Assembly (NCBI GenBank): GCA_022824145.1
Contig: JAJEAY010000192.1
Span: 1 to 64,000 of the forward strand
Length of the DNA stretch: 64,000 nucleotides
Source: Rhodobacter sp.
Lineage (GTDB): Bacteria > Pseudomonadota > Alphaproteobacteria > Rhodobacterales > Rhodobacteraceae
Reading direction: 5' to 3'
In this document: positions 8,402 through 17,070 of the stretch, piece by piece
Position numbering within the stretch: position 1 is the stretch's first letter
How the letters are laid out: the number at the start of each line of letters is the position of its first letter
Program-made: the position numbers and the translations under genes
Notes under the pieces: generated by a model
What the model was told of the DNA's origin: nothing
Database searches by the model: none
Seen by the model: only the letters and a program-made list of their open reading frames with translations

Positions 8402-9198
8402 CGCCGATGGCTGATGCCGCCGAATAGCGAACCGGCAAAGGTTCCAGAAGTCGGGCTGGATTCGGTCAAGGATGAACGCCGTGCTTTAGCCGTATGTAGA
8501 CGCCCCTGTGGTGCAAGCCGTAATTCGGACAACGTGTGACATGCGGCCAAGGTACTGTCGTATGTCGGGCCTCCGAAATGCAGCATTCATGCGCAGCGGG
8601 CCCATATGGTGTTCGTGGATCGGATCCAAGACGCTTGTGTGGGCTCGGTCGAAGCCCTGCAGTTGAAGCCGGTTCTTCCGACCCCACCCCTTTGACCTTT
8701 TGCCCCTATCCTGTCCTTCGGCCGTTCGCCCCGCCGTCCGCGCTTGCGAGCCGTCTTGAGGCTGGCGCGGGTGTTCTTGACGATCAGTTCACACCGGAAC
8801 TCGTCGAACGCCGCTGTCGGGTGAGCCGGGGCGAGAGAAGGCCTCCGGCAGCTGAGCCTGCGCGACGTCTCGAGGATGCTTGCGCTCGCGGAGGATCTGG
8901 CCGGTCGGCCGACGCTGCACTGACCAGCGGAACTCCGGATCTGGCCCCCCGCCGCAGGCATGGATTTCGCAGACCGTCGCGTCCTTGCCGTCCCCGTCCC
9001 TGCGATGCCCGTCCCGCCGGCTTCAGATCCTCTCGATGCTTTGTGAAAAGGGGCCAGCCGCGCATCCCGCACCTTCGGCCTCCACTGCGCAGGCGCAGGA
9101 TCCAACAGGATCCGCAATGGACAGACAGCGGCGAGACAGCCGCGGAAATCGGGATTGCCGGTGGCGGAAACGGATGGAATCCGCTATCGTCAACCCGC
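8402..9198. other. GC-rich intergenic stretch with no intact gene
   Basis: A frame on the plus strand is open from 8536 into the next gene, but its residues are arginine- and proline-rich and look like unselected translation. The recognisable domain begins only at ATG 9199. On the minus strand a short resolvase-like scrap is visible at 8715-8808. The rest shows nothing I can name. Confidence 0.5.
8715..8808 (-). pseudogene. Serine resolvase/invertase scrap
   Basis: The minus strand encodes CELIVKNTRASLKTARKRG followed by RRGERPKD. This resembles the end of the catalytic domain of Tn3-type resolvases and invertases, where the E-R-x-x-I-x-E-R-T-x-x-G-L helix runs into A-R-x-R-G-R-x-G-G-R-P. 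Substitutions (VKNT for ERT-type, E for the second G) and the lack of flanking domain mark it as decayed. Only ~30 residues support this. Confidence 0.45.
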
Positions 9199-10233
9199 AT
9201 GCTGGAACCATGTCTGAATATCCTCCCCGAAGCGGAGCGGCTTCTTTGGGACAGGCTTGGGGAGATCCCTTCTGGATTCGTCCTTTACGGCGGAACGGCG
9301 CTGGCGCTGCGTCTCGGACACCGGCAGTCAGCGGGGTTCGAATTTTTTTCCAGCGATCCTTTGGACGGACGAAAGCTGCTGCGGAAAATTCCGTATCTCG
9401 GGAATCCCTTAAGGCTGCATGAAGGCGGAAACACTTTGACATGCGTTCTCGAGGGGAACTTGGGAGTGACTTTTCTTGGCGGACTCGGCATTTCCAGAAT
9501 AGAGAATCCAGAACCCGCGAAAGGCCCCGGAATTCCGGTAGCGTCCGTCATTGACATAGCGGCTTCCAAAGTCCGTGCCGTCCAGGCGCGCCCGGCGGCG
9601 AAGGACTATGTGGATATCGACGCCATACTCCGCAGAGGCATTTCCCTGGATTCGGTTCTCGGCGCCGCGCGCGCCGTTTTCGGACCGTCCTTCAGTCCTC
9701 TGGCAACGCTTAAGGCGCTGGCCTTCTACGGAGACGGAAATCTCGGAACGCTTCCGGCTTCCGTCCGCAGCCGACTGACGCGGGCGGTCGGGACGGTTGA
9801 TGTGGAAAGGCTTCCGGTTTTCCGTCCAAGAAAGGACTCTGCCCTGCAAACGAAGCCGGTTCGAGATCCAGCAATGGATCCTGACCGTCCGGAACAGGCA
9901 CTGCTGGACGCCGCCTCACGGGCTGTCTGGTTCCAGCCGCCGGAAAAAACGCTGGAGGACCCGGAGTTTTTCCTCTGCCATTTCATGGCCCACGGCGGAG
10001 AGGCCGACCTTCCCGCCGTCCGCCGCGCTTTCAGCGACGACGATTTCCGCCATGCCTTGGCGAACGCCCCGCCCGGCACCATCGACACGAAGTCATGGTT
10101 CTACTGGCACATCGCGCTGGGAATCACGCCGGTCCCCAAGCAGAAAATCCGTTCCTTCATGACCGAAGAGGAGCTTGCGGCGCTGGCTTTTCCCGGATTT
10201 TTCTACGATCTGCCCGATTCCGTTTACGGGTGA
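9199..10233 (+). CDS. AbiEii/AbiGii-like nucleotidyltransferase fused to a C-terminal partner-like domain
   Basis: 344 residues. Residues 1-~215 match the AbiEii/AbiGii toxin-family nucleotidyltransferase fold: FVLYGGTALALRLGHRQS (27-44), then GFEFFSSDPLDG where the family has D-F-D-F-F-S, and AKDYVDIDAIL later. Both acidic residues of the D-x-D metal motif are changed (G46, E48), so catalysis is doubtful. Residues ~245-330 (WFQPPEKTLEDPEFFLCHFM, DDDFRHALANAPPGTIDTKS, WFYWHIALG) resemble small separate proteins that I recall being encoded beside such enzymes; here both are one chain. Start ATG 9199 is where family similarity begins. No separate antitoxin gene is adjacent. Confidence 0.7.
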   Translation: MLEPCLNILPEAERLLWDRLGEIPSGFVLYGGTALALRLGHRQSAGFEFFSSDPLDGRKLLRKIPYLGNPLRLHEGGNTLTCVLEGNLGVTFLGGLGISRIENPEPAKGPGIPVASVIDIAASKVRAVQARPAAKDYVDIDAILRRGISLDSVLGAARAVFGPSFSPLATLKALAFYGDGNLGTLPASVRSRLTRAVGTVDVERLPVFRPRKDSALQTKPVRDPAMDPDRPEQALLDAASRAVWFQPPEKTLEDPEFFLCHFMAHGGEADLPAVRRAFSDDDFRHALANAPPGTIDTKSWFYWHIALGITPVPKQKIRSFMTEEELAALAFPGFFYDLPDSVYG

Positions 10234-10286
10234 AAATGTCCCCGCAGGGCTGCGGCCCGTAGGTGCGGGTCCGATCGGGTGCGTTC

Positions 10287-10553
10287 TCATACGCTGCTGG
10301 TTCTATCGATCTGCCGCCCGATGCGAGGATCCCGGACAGGCACGGCTCCGTCCAAGCCGAACCGGAAGTCCTGCACGAAAGAGGATGTACCTGTCATCGC
10401 GGACGGTGCCGGCCCGGCTTTCTGCATAGGCGCGGCGGCTTCGGGATCGATCTCCGGGATGACGCCGGCGGCAAGAGCCGGTGCGCAGGCGCGGCAGGTA
10501 TGCAGGGCGCCCGGATCATCGGCTTTCCTCTTCGGCTTGCGCGATTCCATCAT
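10287..10553 (-). CDS. Possible small hypothetical protein
   Basis: An 88-codon minus-strand frame from ATG-ATG with strongly GC-rich third positions (MMESRKPKRKADDPGALHTC... VQDFRFGLDGAVPVRD). A second frame upstream on the same strand (to ~10836) ends with YPEDGWVKPESWPGNDGIA and overlaps it, so this may be one decayed gene in two frames. No family recognised and no ribosome site. The rest of 10234-10862 shows nothing else. Confidence 0.25.
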   Translation of the reverse strand: MMESRKPKRKADDPGALHTCRACAPALAAGVIPEIDPEAAAPMQKAGPAPSAMTGTSSFVQDFRFGLDGAVPVRDPRIGRQIDRTSSV

Positions 10554-10862
10554 TGCCGGGCCAGCTTTCCGGCTTCACCCATCCATCTTCCGGATATGGA
10601 CTTTCTGGAACCTTCCCGTCGATGCGGCGAAGATCCTGCCGGAGAGTGCCAAGCGGCCTCGGCAAAGAAGGAATTCTCTCCAGAATAGGTTCCAAGCAGG
10701 TACCGTCCGATGTCGTCCTATGGGGGCGCGCTTCGCACCGCCGGAATCGTACGGGATTACCGGCAGACGGCACGCGGCGGTGGCCGGAACTGGTGCTCAC
10801 TCTGGCGCGCATTAAGGCCGTTTTCCGGAAAGTCACAGGAAAAATGGGTTGCGGGAAATCGG

Positions 10863-10952
10863 TGGCGGAGAGACAGGGATTCGAACCCTGGAGACAGTTT
10901 CCCGCCTACACGCGTTCCAGGCGTGCGCCTTCGACCACTCGGCCACCTCTCC
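10863..10952 (-). tRNA. tRNA-Ser (anticodon GGA)
   Basis: Read on the minus strand from 10952: acceptor GGAGAGG, D-arm TGGCCGAGTGG, anticodon loop with GGA between CCT and ACGCG, a long class II variable arm, T-arm CAGGGTTCGAATCCCTG, acceptor TCTCTCC, discriminator G and encoded CCA (10863-10865). 90 bases with CCA, as expected for serine. Its 3' end points to the accessory genes at lower coordinates, the usual arrangement of an island integrated at a tRNA 3' end. Confidence 0.95.
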
Positions 10953-11152
10953 TAAATCGACACTTTAGCGAGTCCGCCCGCACTTCCGCAAGAGGCTGCT
11001 TGGAGAGATTCCGTCCTTGGTCAAGCTCACTACAGCGGGCAGATATCACTCGGCATGGACTATGTTGAGGTCAAAATCGTGGGTGACGCTTTACCGCGCC
11101 GGGCATCAATGTTGTGTACTGCACAGAAGGACTCAGATTCTGTCAGGGAAAC

Positions 11153-11184
11153 GAGCCCGTTTCCCACGGGAAACCATCGGGCTC
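11153..11184. other. Imperfect hairpin in the tRNA-doeA gap
   Basis: GAGCCCG (11153-11159) pairs with CGGGCTC (11178-11184), and the TTTCCCACGGGAAA inside can pair again. It sits ~45 bases before the doeA start, so it may be a leader structure or terminator. The rest of 10953-11226 shows no gene. Confidence 0.35.
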
Positions 11185-11226
11185 TGCGCTGTGATGGAAT
11201 AAGTTTTGCGAAATGGGGAGGCAAGG

Positions 11227-12411
11227 ATGCCGCTGGAACATGCGCCGTTTTCCAAGAGCGAATACGATCGCCGAATTGCCAAGGCACGTGCGGCCATGGA
11301 AAGGGCTGAGATCAATGTGCTTTTTGCCACCGATCCCTCGAACCAGGCGTGGCTGACAGGTTATGACGGCTGGTCGTTTTATGTCCACCAAGGCGTGATC
11401 CTCGGCCTCGACGGCGATCCGGTCTGGTGGGGCCGCATGCAGGACACCAACGGCGCGCGGCGCACGGTCTGGATGGAAGACGGGCAGGTTCACGGCTATT
11501 CCGACCACTACGTGCAGAACCCCGTCGAACACCCGATGGAGGATCTGGCCAGGCGCCTTCGCGACATGGGGCATGGTTCCGGCCGCATCGGGGTGGAGTT
11601 GGAAAATTACTATTATTCCGCCAAGGCGCATGCGGTGCTGACCGCTGAACTGCCTGAAGCGACGTTCATCGATGCAACCGCGCTGGTGAACTGGCAGCGG
11701 GCGGTGAAATCCGACGAGGAAATCGCCTTCATCCGCAAGGCCGCGAAGATATCGGAGAAGATTGCGATCCTTGCCCTGGAGCGGGCAGAGCCGGGAATGA
11801 AGAAGAACAATCTGGTGGGAGACATCATGCAGGCCGGTGCCTACGGTGTCGGAGATGCCTGGGGCGACTATCCGGCCATCGTGCCGTTGACACCATCGGG
11901 CGCAGATGCCGCTGCCCCCCATCTGACCTGGAACGGCAACGAGATGAAGGCGGGTGAAGGCACGTTCTTCGAACTCTCAGGCTGCTACCGTCGCTACCAC
12001 GCGCCGCTTTGCCGGACGGTCTTTCTCGGCGCCCCACCGCAAAAGATGCTGGACGCCTCAGAAGCGCTCACGGCGGGTCTGGAAGCGGGCATAGATGCCG
12101 CACGGGCGGGCAACGTCGCCGGAGACGTCGCCCGGGCCATGAATGCCGAGCTTGCCAAGGTCGGAATCGACCGTGGCGGGCGTTGCGGCTATCCGATCGG
12201 GCTGTCCTATCCTCCCGACTGGGGCGAACGCACCTATTCGATCCGGCCCTCCGACGAGACCGAACTGAAACCGGGGATGACCTTTCACTTCATGCCGGGT
12301 CTCTGGATGGACGATTGGGGGTTGGAGACGACCGAAACCTTGCTTATCCACGAAAGCGGCCCGGCCGAAGCGCTTTGCAATGTCGAACGCAAGCTGTTCG
12401 TGAAGGACTAG
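11227..12411 (+). CDS. doeA: Ectoine hydrolase (M24 / creatinase-fold)
   Basis: 394 residues. DoeA opens the ring of the compatible solute ectoine to N-acetyl-2,4-diaminobutyrate in the cytoplasm. The chain is collinear with DoeA/EutD: an N-terminal creatinase domain (NQAWLTGYDGWSFYVHQGV, then VWWGRMQD) and a pita-bread domain with HAPLCRTVFLG, GYPIGLSYPPDWGERTYS, FHFMPGLWMDDWG and ETTETLLI. As in other creatinase-type members, the metal ligands of true aminopeptidases are not all kept. Start ATG 11227 follows GGGGAGG; an in-frame TTG at 11206 is rejected. The next gene begins two bases after the stop, so the two form an operon. Confidence 0.85.
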   Translation: MPLEHAPFSKSEYDRRIAKARAAMERAEINVLFATDPSNQAWLTGYDGWSFYVHQGVILGLDGDPVWWGRMQDTNGARRTVWMEDGQVHGYSDHYVQNPVEHPMEDLARRLRDMGHGSGRIGVELENYYYSAKAHAVLTAELPEATFIDATALVNWQRAVKSDEEIAFIRKAAKISEKIAILALERAEPGMKKNNLVGDIMQAGAYGVGDAWGDYPAIVPLTPSGADAAAPHLTWNGNEMKAGEGTFFELSGCYRRYHAPLCRTVFLGAPPQKMLDASEALTAGLEAGIDAARAGNVAGDVARAMNAELAKVGIDRGGRCGYPIGLSYPPDWGERTYSIRPSDETELKPGMTFHFMPGLWMDDWGLETTETLLIHESGPAEALCNVERKLFVKD

Positions 12412-12413
12412 CA

Positions 12414-13574
12414 TTGGCAAGTCTCGACCAGACACGCGACCTCCTTGGCGAATTCATCGCCCACCGGACCGTGTCCGCCGACAGCAACCTCGGCATGACT
12501 TCCGATATCGCCGAGCGTCTCAGCGACATCGGCGCACGGGTCGACTTCCAGACATCACCCGACGGTCGCAAGGCGAACCTCTTCGCGACACTTGGCCCCG
12601 AAGAGCCGGGGGGCATGGTGCTTTCGGGCCATTCGGACGTTGTCCCGGTGGACGGGCAGGATTGGTCGGACGACCCCTTCACGATGATCGAACGCAACGG
12701 CCGCCTCTACGGCCGCGGCACCTGCGACATGAAGGGCTTCATCGCAGCAGTCGTTGCCAAGGCGCCGGACTTCGCGGCGCTGCCGCTGACAGAACCGCTT
12801 CACTTCGCCTTTACCTATGACGAGGAGATCGGTTGCCTCGGCGCACGGGCGCTTGCGGGTTGGCTGGCGGATCAAGGCATTCGCCCAAAGCTTGCGATCA
12901 TAGGTGAGCCAACGATGATGCGGGTGATCGAGGGGCACAAGGGGTGCTGCGAATACACCACGCGATTCCACGGGCTTGCGGGCCACGGCTCAGATCCCGA
13001 GCGCGGGGTGAACGCCGTGGAATACGCCGTGCGCTATGTCACGCGGCTGATGGAACTGGGCGAGGCTCTGAAATCACGCGCACCCGCAGACAGCCCGTTT
13101 GCCCCGCCTTGGACGACAGTCAACACAGGATCGTTGACCGGCGGCTTCGCACACAACGTGATCCCGGAAGAAGCCCGGGTGGAATGGGAGTTTCGTGCGG
13201 TCCAAACCTCGGATTTCACCTTCGTCAAGACCGAGATCGAGGACTACGTCGCCTCGGTTCTGCTTCCCGCCATGCAAAAGGTCAGCCCGGCGGCGCGGAT
13301 CACCACCGAAGTGATGGGCGAGGTCGCGGGGCTCGAACCGGCGACCCAAAACGAGGCGCGCGACATCCTTCTGGAACTGACAGGCGGCAACCTTGCGGAT
13401 GTCGTACCTTTCGGAACCGAGGCCGGGATCTTTGCCTCCCTTGGCATGTCGGCCGTCGTCTGCGGGCCGGGCTCGATTGAACAGGCGCACAAGCCCGACG
13501 AGTATCTGGCACTAGACCAATTGCAGAACTGCCTCGACATGCTGGATGGCTTGGAGGAGCGGCTGCATGGCTGA
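12414..13574 (+). CDS. M20-family deacetylase (ArgE/DoeB2-like)
   Basis: 386 residues, M20 zinc peptidase family. Motifs: GHSDVVPVDGQDWSDDPF with metal His and Asp, YGRGTCDMKGF, the catalytic pair in TYDEEIGCLGA, GEPTMM, and a dimerisation domain (YTTRFHGLAGHGSDPERGVN). The closest named families are acetylornithine deacetylase ArgE and the M20-type N-acetyl-2,4-diaminobutyrate deacetylase (DoeB2). Adjacency to doeA favours the second role: removing the acetyl group after ectoine ring opening. The start is TTG 12414, directly after the doeA stop with no in-frame ATG nearby; the weak start and coupling suggest translation depends on doeA. Confidence 0.8.
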   Translation: MASLDQTRDLLGEFIAHRTVSADSNLGMTSDIAERLSDIGARVDFQTSPDGRKANLFATLGPEEPGGMVLSGHSDVVPVDGQDWSDDPFTMIERNGRLYGRGTCDMKGFIAAVVAKAPDFAALPLTEPLHFAFTYDEEIGCLGARALAGWLADQGIRPKLAIIGEPTMMRVIEGHKGCCEYTTRFHGLAGHGSDPERGVNAVEYAVRYVTRLMELGEALKSRAPADSPFAPPWTTVNTGSLTGGFAHNVIPEEARVEWEFRAVQTSDFTFVKTEIEDYVASVLLPAMQKVSPAARITTEVMGEVAGLEPATQNEARDILLELTGGNLADVVPFGTEAGIFASLGMSAVVCGPGSIEQAHKPDEYLALDQLQNCLDMLDGLEERLHG

Positions 13575-14287
13575 GATCAGGCCAGTTCCTGCATGTGAAG
13601 TGTTGTGTTGGCTGCTTGATCACGAAACTGCCGCCGTGTCGATGATGCGACGCCGCTGCGCAGTGTGTCCACGCACGCGCTCCAACTCCTTGAAATGGTC
13701 CTGAGCAACGCGGGCGCGTAGACTCGCCAACGGACGGAAGAGGAAACACATGGCCGCGCGTTAGAGCAAAAACCCAAGCAAAACCGCCGAACTCGAAGCG
13801 GCGGAACCGGCGAATCATACACGAACCGCAATCACCCCAAAATTTGACGACAGGTACGCCTCTGCCAAGTGCATGCGTCTCTGGCGCACGGTCGTATCAC
13901 GCCCGTTTCTCTGCCGCTGGTCAAGGATAGGCTGCTTCGTAACTTGCGTTTAGGCGGTTATCGGGCACCAGGCTGTCTCCCCCTGTTTCCCACAACCTGG
14001 AATGACACCAACGAACTGCATGGATGAACGACCGGCACGCGGCGAGTCGAACCATACCCGCATCGAATTCAATCCGCCGCTGCTTGTCGATGATCGAAGC
14101 ATTGGCGAGAGAGATGTCGTAAGGACTGTCAGTTGATTGGAAGCAAGCAAGGCAATGTTCCGGCCTCGCAGAAATCCCCGACGCCAACCGTCCGGTTTCT
14201 GACCCAAATCCAGGTGCGTAAGCGATTGACTGATCGAACGCACGCATTCTGTCGCAAACCGCGGACACTGCAGGTTTGTCCGTGCTT
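13575..14287. other. Non-coding stretch between convergent operons
   Basis: About 710 bases between the M20 deacetylase and the minus-strand aldolase. Several frames are open, but none has family-like sequence or convincing codon use. No RNA gene or repeat recognised. Possibly decayed DNA. Confidence 0.4.
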
Positions 14288-14971
14288 TCATGCCAGTTGC
14301 CGGTCAACGCAGCCAGTGGCGGCCCGCGCCTCTGCGTCAGTTCCGAAACGTGGCAGGTCTGCCGCCGATCGTCCTCTGGCTGCGAGAAGCGTATCCCGAA
14401 CGAAAGCGATGTGGGCGGTTTCTTCCAGGATCTCCACCATGTACTGAGCCTTGGTCAACGTCGGCCCGACTCCTATCGTGCCATGGTTCGCCAACACTGC
14501 GGCTACGATCTTTGAATCGCGGAATGCAGGGCTGATCTCCGCTTCGGTCTGCGGTCCTCCGTTAGGCGAAAGAGGAATAAGTGGAATGCGGCCAATCTTC
14601 TCGATGGTCTGGACCGTAAGGCACGGAATCTCGATCCCGGCGCTTGCATAGCCGGTCGCCCAAGGGCTGTGGCAATGTACGATCGCTCGAATGTCGGGCC
14701 GGATGCGATAAAGACCCAGATGAAACCCAAGATCCTTGGAAGGCGTAAACGGTGACGGGTGAATGGTACCGTCAAGATCCACCGTCTGCAGGTTGTCACG
14801 GGTGCATTCATTAAAGCCAATGCCGGAAGGCTTGATGACAATAGCATCGGAAGAACTCAGCCGGACGGATAGATTGCCCCCGGCATTGGTCTGAAGGCGC
14901 AGATCGAAACAGCGCTTTGCGGCCTGAATCAATGCGTCCTTCTTTGCTTCGATTTCCATTTGGTCTGGCAT
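14288..14971 (-). CDS. Class II aldolase (L-fuculose-phosphate aldolase-like)
   Basis: 227 residues, class II aldolase/adducin fold, a zinc enzyme that splits or forms phosphorylated sugars with dihydroxyacetone phosphate. Motifs are QTNAGGNLSVRL (phosphate loop, ~27-38), IKPSGIGF, the metal pair HCHSPWATGY (~98-107) and VLANHGTIGVG near the third metal His. Last gene of the minus-strand operon; its start lies 11 bases after the stop of the Tm-1-like gene. A second, longer class II aldolase is encoded on the plus side of the same regulon. Confidence 0.85.
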   Translation of the reverse strand: MPDQMEIEAKKDALIQAAKRCFDLRLQTNAGGNLSVRLSSSDAIVIKPSGIGFNECTRDNLQTVDLDGTIHPSPFTPSKDLGFHLGLYRIRPDIRAIVHCHSPWATGYASAGIEIPCLTVQTIEKIGRIPLIPLSPNGGPQTEAEISPAFRDSKIVAAVLANHGTIGVGPTLTKAQYMVEILEETAHIAFVRDTLLAARGRSAADLPRFGTDAEARAATGCVDRQLA

Positions 14972-14982
14972 TTAGGGAACTT

Positions 14983-16113
14983 TCATAGGTGCGGTCTGAG
15001 CGTTTCGATCACTCTCGCCGCGGTTTCCGGCGCATTGATGTGATGCGGAACCGCATCGACTGTGTAGCTGCCCGCACGCGCCGAAAGAACGTCAAGACAA
15101 ATCCGCCGTAACGCCGGATCCTCGATATCTCCTCCCGGGCAGTCGCGGTGCGAAAACCCGCCCATCGGGACGATGACGTGAACCTGGGCACGGGAGTCGT
15201 TTAAGTCGCAGGAAAGCGCTTCCGCCGCCTGAATCATTTCGGTTTCGGTCAGTTTTACGTGCGTAAAGTAGCCTGAATGCCGGTAGTGCGGGCGGGATCG
15301 GTACTGCGGCGGCACGGAATCGAGATCTCCAAGACCCAGAAAATTCAGCCCGCCCGGCAGTACGGCACGGGGCAGATGGCCTGCGCAGGTGAAACGCGAC
15401 GGCATTGGGGCATGGTCCCCGACGAACAGCAAACGGGTAAGCTCGTGGCATGTCAGATCGATCACCGCCTTGAACGCTCCCGCCTCCGCAAAACGGGTGA
15501 ACGCCGCGCCGCCGAAACCGTTGGCGTGAAACACGGTCGTTTCCTCACCGACCGCCCGCAGGCCGGACATGATCGCATCCGCAGCACCGCTGGTGGCCCC
15601 AAGCGCGGTGAGAGCGATTGACCGCGCATTGGCAACGTCTACAGCCAGTGCCTTGCTTAGGCCGGCGATCATCGCCGCTGTCGTTATGAACACCCGCCGG
15701 ATCTCTGTATTGAGGCCCGCGATATCGACCAGCGTGGGCACCAGAATTACGGAGTTGTCAGCCACGGCCGCCCGCGGATCAAAGGGAAGCGTGGAGACGA
15801 GTATTTTCGGAAAGGAGAATGGAAGTTCTTTCATGGCACGGAGAATGACTTCGCTCCCGGTTCCTCCTCCTATGCCCGCGACCACATGTACCGTTCCGTC
15901 AAGCATTTCCGCCAAATCGGATCCGACGCGCGCCCCGACGGCTTCGATCGCTTCAGCCTTTGTTTCCGACCTGTCCCGGACTGCGCTGCCGGAACCGAGG
16001 GAAACATCGACGATCCGCACATCGAGTCCATGCGTCTCGAGCATTTCCCGCAGGAAGCCAGCCTCTTCCCGTTTGGTTTCCAGCGTCGCCAGAAGCAGCA
16101 CCTTTGCAGGCAT
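14983..16113 (-). CDS. Tm-1-like ATP-binding domain protein (UPF0261)
   Basis: 376 residues of the UPF0261/Tm-1-like family, named after the tomato resistance protein Tm-1. The N-terminal Rossmann-like half has LLLATLETKREEAGFLREML and VAGIGGGTGSEVILRAMKEL. The second half has GFGGAAFTRFAEAGAFKAVI, DLTCHELTRLLFVGDHAP and IVPMGGFSHRD. In bacteria the family often sits with a TIM-barrel phosphoenolpyruvate-hydrolase-like partner; none is here, so it may act with the sugar enzymes of this operon. Starts 3 bases after the permease stop. Biochemical role unknown. Confidence 0.8.
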   Translation of the reverse strand: MPAKVLLLATLETKREEAGFLREMLETHGLDVRIVDVSLGSGSAVRDRSETKAEAIEAVGARVGSDLAEMLDGTVHVVAGIGGGTGSEVILRAMKELPFSFPKILVSTLPFDPRAAVADNSVILVPTLVDIAGLNTEIRRVFITTAAMIAGLSKALAVDVANARSIALTALGATSGAADAIMSGLRAVGEETTVFHANGFGGAAFTRFAEAGAFKAVIDLTCHELTRLLFVGDHAPMPSRFTCAGHLPRAVLPGGLNFLGLGDLDSVPPQYRSRPHYRHSGYFTHVKLTETEMIQAAEALSCDLNDSRAQVHVIVPMGGFSHRDCPGGDIEDPALRRICLDVLSARAGSYTVDAVPHHINAPETAARVIETLRPHL

Positions 16114-16116
16114 CGG

Positions 16117-17070
16117 CTAGCCCTTGACAGCTCCGGCGGTCATACCTGTGATGATCTGCCGTGAGGCGAATAGCGTGAAAATTATCGGCGGAATCGCGAG
16201 CAGCATTCCGGTGGCCATGATGACACCCCATTCAACATTGAATTCGGACATGTTGTTCACGATCAGGATCGGTACGGTTTTCGTGTTTCGGTCTGAAAGA
16301 GCGGAGGCAAGGAGATACTCGTTCCACGCGATGCGAAAGGTGAAAATCGCCGCTGCGGCCAATCCGGGTTTTATGAGCGGAAGCACCACCAGAAAGAAAA
16401 CCTGGAAAGGACCGGCTCCATCCATCCGCGCGGCCTCTTCCAGCTGACGCGGAACCTGGACGATGAAGCTCTGCAGTATCCAGATCACGAAGGGAAGGTT
16501 CATGGCGATATAGATCAGAATGATTCCGGAATGGGTTCCGGCAAGACAGACGTCACCCCGACCTCCGAGAGTATCGCGGATCCAGCCGCCCACAAGGGTC
16601 GCCTTGTCTATGCAGAACTCATTGTTCCAAAGACCAAATACGGGAACGAGCAGGACTGCTGGCGGCACCATGCGGACCATCAGCGTTGTCAGCGACGCGG
16701 TGTCACGCCCCATGAAGGTGAAGCGGACAAGCGCATACGCGGCCATGCAGCCGATCACCAGGGTCAGAAACGTTGAAACCAGCGCAATGATCAGGGAGTT
16801 GATGAACGCGCCGCCGAACTTGAGCGCACAGAAATCAAGGTGGTCGAGTTCGTAGGGCAGGATGTCGCAAAGCGCGGTCTCGTAATTCTGGATCGTAGGA
16901 AGAAAGAGCAGCCCCGAGGTTCCCGAGATGATATCGACGTCAAGCTTGAATGAGTTGACGAACATCAGCGCGACGGGCCCGACCGACATGAACACCAGCG
17001 CGGCGAGCAGCGCATAGAATGCAGGATGCTGGCGATCGTTGGGCTGCCCGGCCATTTCAGGATTCCTCAT
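16117..17070 (-). CDS. Sugar-type ABC transporter permease (MalG/UgpE-like)
   Basis: 317 residues, inner-membrane permease with ~6 membrane segments and the cytoplasmic EAA loop EEAARMDGAGPFQVFFLVVL that docks the ATPase. It ends with a short tail (FASRQIITGMTAGAVKG) typical of MalG-like subunits. A ~40-residue cysteine-containing region (CDILPYELDHLDFCALKFG, and later CIDKATLVGGW) is longer than usual between helices. Overlaps the other permease gene by 14 bases. Confidence 0.9.
   Translation of the reverse strand: MRNPEMAGQPNDRQHPAFYALLAALVFMSVGPVALMFVNSFKLDVDIISGTSGLLFLPTIQNYETALCDILPYELDHLDFCALKFGGAFINSLIIALVSTFLTLVIGCMAAYALVRFTFMGRDTASLTTLMVRMVPPAVLLVPVFGLWNNEFCIDKATLVGGWIRDTLGGRGDVCLAGTHSGIILIYIAMNLPFVIWILQSFIVQVPRQLEEAARMDGAGPFQVFFLVVLPLIKPGLAAAAIFTFRIAWNEYLLASALSDRNTKTVPILIVNNMSEFNVEWGVIMATGMLLAIPPIIFTLFASRQIITGMTAGAVKG

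Noticed and set aside
8536..9198. N-terminal extension of the AbiEii-like gene in the same frame
   Set aside because: Arg/Pro-rich, unlike any domain; family similarity begins at ATG 9199.
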